DNA of 64,000 nucleotides from Sutcliffiella sp. FSL R7-0096 (GTDB taxonomy: Bacteria; Bacillota; Bacilli; Bacillales; Bacillaceae_I), in NCBI RefSeq assembly GCF_038595065.1, contig NZ_CP152003.1, positions 2,894,001 through 2,958,000 of the forward strand. Reading direction: 5' to 3'. Shown one piece after another: positions 61,116 through 64,000 of this stretch. Below the pieces are notes generated by a model. The model worked only from the letters and a program-made list of their open reading frames with translations, did no database searches and was not told the origin of the DNA. The translations under genes were made by a program, and so were the position numbers. The stretch's first letter is position 1, and each line of letters opens with the position of its first letter.

Positions 61116-61481
61116 TTAAGTGTAAAGGTCAATTAGGAAATCAATATTAAGCATAAAAACAATGAACACCACACTCATTAACAAAGTGATGATATATTCT
61201 TTTGATTCTTTGATATAGACGTATTGAAGTATTGCTTGGAAACTAAACAGAACCGTAAACAATATCATAAATAAGTATTTTAATTGTATAACCCCATTGT
61301 CAAGAAGTGGTGGGAAGGCCACAAAAATTATAACAGCGCAAAGGACCCTTCCAAACACATCTAATTTCTTTGCTTTGGGGTCCGTCAGTTTAACACGTTT
61401 AATATTCAGTGCCTTTCTTACTACCACATCAACCAGCATAAGCACGATAACAACTGTCATCATCAACCATACAAAGGTCAT
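61116..61481 (-). CDS. DUF4181-like membrane protein
   Basis: The ATG at 61481 gives 121 residues. Helices lie near 2-20, 45-62, 68-90 and 98-118, with a cytosolic basic loop (RKALNIKRVKLTDPKAKKLD) after the first. This resembles the DUF4181 family of Bacillus. It ends a mini-operon of three small membrane-protein genes. Function unknown. Confidence 0.6.
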   Translation of the reverse strand: MTFVWLMMTVVIVLMLVDVVVRKALNIKRVKLTDPKAKKLDVFGRVLCAVIIFVAFPPLLDNGVIQLKYLFMILFTVLFSFQAILQYVYIKESKEYIITLLMSVVFIVFMLNIDFLIDLYT

Positions 61482-61500
61482 TTTCACCCCTCCTCCTCTC

Positions 61501-61590
61501 CTATAAAACTTTTCTGAATTGAGAGATTAGTATCAAAAGAATTACTTCCATCACAAATAGAAAAATTACAACAGCTATTATCGGGAGCAC
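61501..61590 (-). CDS. Tiny membrane peptide, 29 aa
   Basis: A GTG start sits behind TGAGGAGATTTTG. The peptide begins MLPIIAVVIFLFVMEVILLI and is a single helix with a basic end (SQFRKVL). It lies between a 48-aa and the 121-aa membrane gene, with gaps of 10 and 19 nt. Confidence 0.45.
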   Translation of the reverse strand: MLPIIAVVIFLFVMEVILLILISQFRKVL

Positions 61591-61600
61591 CAAAATCTCC

Positions 61601-61747
61601 TCATAAACAACTATAAACGGGGAAGCTACAAATTAGCAGCAAAGCATAAAGGGTTAACCTGAACCTCGCCTTTTGTGCAATCTCAAATACCCCTTTACTT
61701 TGAGCTGTTTTTATTAGTCTTGAAATGACAAAATAAATATGTATCAT
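61601..61747 (-). CDS. Small membrane protein, 48 aa
   Basis: A 48-codon frame begins MIHIYFVISRLIKTAQSKG and ends with one helix (RLTLYALLLICSFPVYSCL). The stop TGA is part of the ribosome site (TGAGGAG) of the 29-aa frame, which suggests coupling. The ATG itself has a weak ribosome site. It may be the shortened end of a larger membrane protein. Confidence 0.4.
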   Translation of the reverse strand: MIHIYFVISRLIKTAQSKGVFEIAQKARFRLTLYALLLICSFPVYSCL

Positions 61748-61825
61748 GCATGGTAATCCCCCATTAAGAACCTATGTCTTAATATACGTAATGTGGTTCC
61801 CAGGGTTTCATTTATTTTTATAATT

Positions 61826-62067
61826 GGCTCTGTTAAAGCAACTGTTGATTTTTGCAGCAACCTAGCTGTTGATTGGAGCCATAGGCGAAGACTCCTCGAA
61901 AATGCTGCCGCATTTTCTTCGTGCGATGTATTGCTGCCGAAGCCTTCCTTGTCCTGAGGGAGATAGCGTTTAGGGGAGACCCCGCAGGTCAAGCCATGGA
62001 GGCTCCCCAAACGCCCCTAGGAAAGCGAAGCTTAGTGCTGAAATCAACAGTGGTGTCTAACAGAGCC
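61826..62067. mobile_element. MITE-like intergenic element, copy C (longest)
   Basis: About 242 bp with strong terminal inverted repeats: GGCTCTGTTAAAGCAACTG and complement GGCTCTGTTAGACACCACTG, both followed by TTGATTT. The core contains GGAGTCTTCGCC, CTGCGGGGTCTCCC and GGAGCCTCC as in copy A, and long blocks identical to copy B. No transposase; a short frame across it is not a gene. It lies between the small-membrane operon and the dctM terminator. Confidence 0.7.
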
Positions 62068-62080
62068 TTCTAATTAAAAA

Positions 62081-62102
62081 ACCGAACCAATATGGTCCGG
62101 CT
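62081..62102 (-). terminator. Terminator of the TRAP operon
   Basis: ACCGAACCA pairs with TGGTCCGG, and a T-run follows on the minus strand. It sits 5 nt after the original dctM stop codon. Confidence 0.7.
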
Positions 62103-62106
62103 AACA

Positions 62107-63376
62107 TTAGAAACCTAGCATTCTTGGAATAAATAAAACAGCGTCCGCCCAATACGTGATAATCATCAGTATGAGAATACCCATTATCAGAAATGGGGTT
62201 GTGGCCTTTATCAGCTTTTCGATTTTCACTTCCGCAATAGAAGAGACAACAAACAATCCAGTTCCAACAGGGGGTGTCAATAGTCCAATGGTCAATGATG
62301 ACACCGAAGTGAATAGGATCTATCCCAAATGCAACAACAAGCGGCATTAATACAGGAATCAAAATAATTAATGCTGCAATACCGTCTAAAACCGCTCCAA
62401 GCAATAGAAGCATCAAATTAACCATCAATAAGAAAACAAGCGGGTTTTCTGAAATGCTTAGCATGCCATCGGCTACAAGTTGAGGTATTTGTTCAAAGGC
62501 AATCATCCAGCCAAAGATGTTTGCCATCGCAATAAGAAACGTTACGGTGGCTGTACTTATCACCGTATTCATCAATAGCTTTGGAATGTTCTTCAGTTTC
62601 AATTCCTTGTAGAGGAACATACCAACTATCAGCGCAACGAAACATGCGACCGCAGCCGATTCCGTCGGGGTAAAAGCACCGCTTAAAATACCGAAGATAA
62701 TGATAAATGGAACACTTAATGCAGGTATGACATACAACCCATGCCGTACAATTTCTCTAATCGACGCTCGTTCACTTTTGGGAAAATTGTACTTATAACC
62801 CATAAAGGCAATGAGACCAATAAACCCTAATCCATAAATGATTCCGGGAATTATCCCTGCCATAAATAATCCACCTATGGAGGTGCCAGAGAGAGTTCCA
62901 TAAATAATGAATATCATACTTGGAGGAATGATGGGGGCGACAATGGAGGAAGCAAGGGTGAGCGCGGAGGAAAACTCTCTTTTGTACCCTTCTCTTTCCA
63001 TTTCCGGGACCATGACTTTACTCATCATCGCAGCTTGAGCATTTGCTGAACCTAATATGGATGCAATAAACATATTAGATATGATCGTCACATATGCTAG
63101 GCCGCCTCTCACGTGACCAATTAATGTTTTAGAGAACTTCACAAGTCTTGTCGTGATTCCACCGCTATTCATCAATTCCCCTGCGAGCATGAAGAGTGGA
63201 ATCGCCAATAGACCGAAATTTTCGAGTCCAGAATATAAACGCATAGGTGTGGATTGAAGCAGCACCGGACTTCCTACAAGTAAGAAGTACAAAACAGTTG
63301 TCATTCCAAGGACGAGAGAGATCGGGATACCGATAAGTAAAAATATAAAAAACAAGACAATTACCAGTATCGTCAA
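62107..63376 (-). pseudogene. dctM: TRAP transporter large permease DctM, frameshifted
   Basis: The TTG start overlaps dctQ by 4 nt. The chain is a normal DctM (SPVLLQSTPMRLYSGLENFGL, LAIPLFMLAGELMNSGGITTRL, IIPPSMIFIIYGT) up to DPIHFGVI near 62300. There the frame shifts: the conserved end LTIGLLTPPVGTGLFVVSSI continues in another frame to the true stop at 62107. The expected FGVI-xxxx-LTIG spacing has shrunk from about 12 nt to 1, so an 11-nt deletion is likely. The shifted product would run on to 62057, inside element C. The last roughly 65 residues (about two helices) are lost, so the transporter should be inactive unless this is a sequence error. Confidence 0.8.
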
Positions 63377-63852
63377 TTAACTTCCCCCTCTCTTAAAACA
63401 ACTAGAAAATTAGTCAAAATATGAAACGCTGCACAAGTAAGACCAATTGGGACTGCGCTATATGGTATCCACATGGGTAAAAGAATACCACTAGATCTCT
63501 GCAAAGCTACATTGGATGATAGTATCCAAGTGTAGGTATAATATAAAATGATCAGAAGAAATAACAACATACATAGATGGCCAATCAGGATTAATGCCTT
63601 CTTTATATTTATCGGCACATACTCCAAGAATATCGAAACAGAAGCTTGGGACTTATATTTCAGTCCCAAGCTACCTCCAATAAAGCTGATCCAGATTAAT
63701 AGAAAGATAGATACTTCCCCGGCCCATGACAGGGGGGAGTTCAGGAAGTATCGGAAGGCAACTGATAATGTAATGATAACCGCCATGCACAACATTAAGA
63801 ATGCACCGAGAAATTTCTCGACTTTGGCTATTCCGTCACTGATTCTCATCAT
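63373..63852 (-). CDS. dctQ: TRAP transporter small permease DctQ
   Basis: The ATG at 63852 behind GAAGGGGGAA gives 159 residues. Four helices follow the DctQ pattern, with FRYFLNSPLSWAGEVSIFLLIWISFIGGSLGLKYK in the middle. It is overlapped by dctM and follows dctP by about 25 nt. It forms the membrane complex with DctM; the substrate is usually a C4-dicarboxylate or related acid. Confidence 0.88.
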   Translation of the reverse strand: MMRISDGIAKVEKFLGAFLMLCMAVIITLSVAFRYFLNSPLSWAGEVSIFLLIWISFIGGSLGLKYKSQASVSIFLEYVPINIKKALILIGHLCMLLFLLIILYYTYTWILSSNVALQRSSGILLPMWIPYSAVPIGLTCAAFHILTNFLVVLREGEVN

Positions 63853-63876
63853 TCTCGTGACTTCCCCCTTCAAATC

Positions 63877-64000
63877 CTATTTTCTATACGTTTCAATAAA
63901 CTCTTTAATTAGAGGGTCTGCTTCTTTGTATTTCGCATCAAACTCTGCAATCTGGTCTGCAAATGCATCCGCAGGTATATCATAGATTTTCATACCGTTG
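63877..64000 (-). CDS. dctP: TRAP transporter substrate-binding protein DctP, C-terminal fragment
   Basis: The window edge cuts the gene; only about 40 C-terminal residues are visible (NGMKIYDIPADAFADQI, then KEADPLIKEFIETYRK). They match the end of DctP-type periplasmic-fold binding proteins and agree with dctQ and dctM downstream. The substrate cannot be inferred from this piece. Confidence 0.75.
   Translation of the reverse strand, partial: NGMKIYDIPADAFADQIAEFDAKYKEADPLIKEFIETYRK

Noticed and set aside
61744-62010. 88-aa reading frame in element C
   Set aside because: It lies inside the MITE-like repeat and has no ribosome site or family match.

Overview
The window looks like chromosomal core DNA of an alkaliphilic Bacillaceae bacterium, close to the Sutcliffiella / Bacillus halmapalus-horikoshii group. 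The evidence is an AT-rich genome with strong AGGAGG ribosome sites, many B. subtilis yqj/yqk-region homologues (yqkB, yqkC, yqjW, yqjQ, yqjP, proI/yqjO, yqjN, namA/yqjM, rnz/yqjK, dinB/yqjH, yqjE, yqjD, yqjC), the sporulation gene yunB, the Firmicute stressosome peptide Prli42, and a subtilase whose predicted mature part is 434 residues with triad spacing D30/H68/S255, the layout of the alkaline oxidant-stable protease KP-43. I see no rRNA, tRNA, CRISPR array, phage or transposase gene.

Layout. 1-11 kb: small stand-alone metabolic and membrane genes, a secreted lipase-like enzyme, an SGNH hydrolase and a Nif3-like protein. 11-16 kb: a complete Bce-type antimicrobial-peptide module (permease, ATPase, intramembrane-sensing kinase, response regulator). 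16-26 kb: the KP-43-like protease, a MutS2-type ATPase without a Smr domain, Nudix/GNAT genes, a signal peptidase I operon and yqkBC. 26.7-33.4 kb: a five-gene Opp/Nik/Cnt-type ABC importer followed by a MATE exporter, behind a good sigma-A promoter whose start region carries a Zur-like operator. The leader also holds a short DMT (EamA) exporter remnant. 33.5-47.5 kb: HAD, radical SAM, an HPr-like protein without the His, SOS-controlled UvrX/YolD, yqzH, ankyrin, YqjQ/YqjP, a proline T-box with proI, a RocB-like M20 peptidase and NamA. 47.5-61.5 kb: FosB, RNase Z, YunB, Pol IV, the OhrR/OhrA pair, CheW, YqjE, the acyl-CoA carboxylase/epimerase pair, Prli42 and a mini-operon of tiny membrane proteins. 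61.8-64 kb: a TRAP dicarboxylate transporter, with dctM broken by a frameshift and dctP cut by the window edge.

Stress handling is a theme: peroxides (OhrR/OhrA), DNA damage (two Y-family polymerases), peptide antibiotics (Bce), fosfomycin (FosB) and apparently zinc limitation (Zur-like box).

The least ordinary signals lie between genes. (1) Degenerate repeat arrays with a 20-21 bp period occur at 780-904, 39043-39187 and more weakly 25520-25620 (unit starts TACTGTCCGAA). A sequence-unrelated array with exact 21 bp phasing (AATCCCTTCACAA) lies at 18044-18261. (2) A MITE-like family has three copies, one inserted exactly at a shared terminator hairpin that is now duplicated on both sides. (3) Several tiny genes below usual annotation cut-offs are present.
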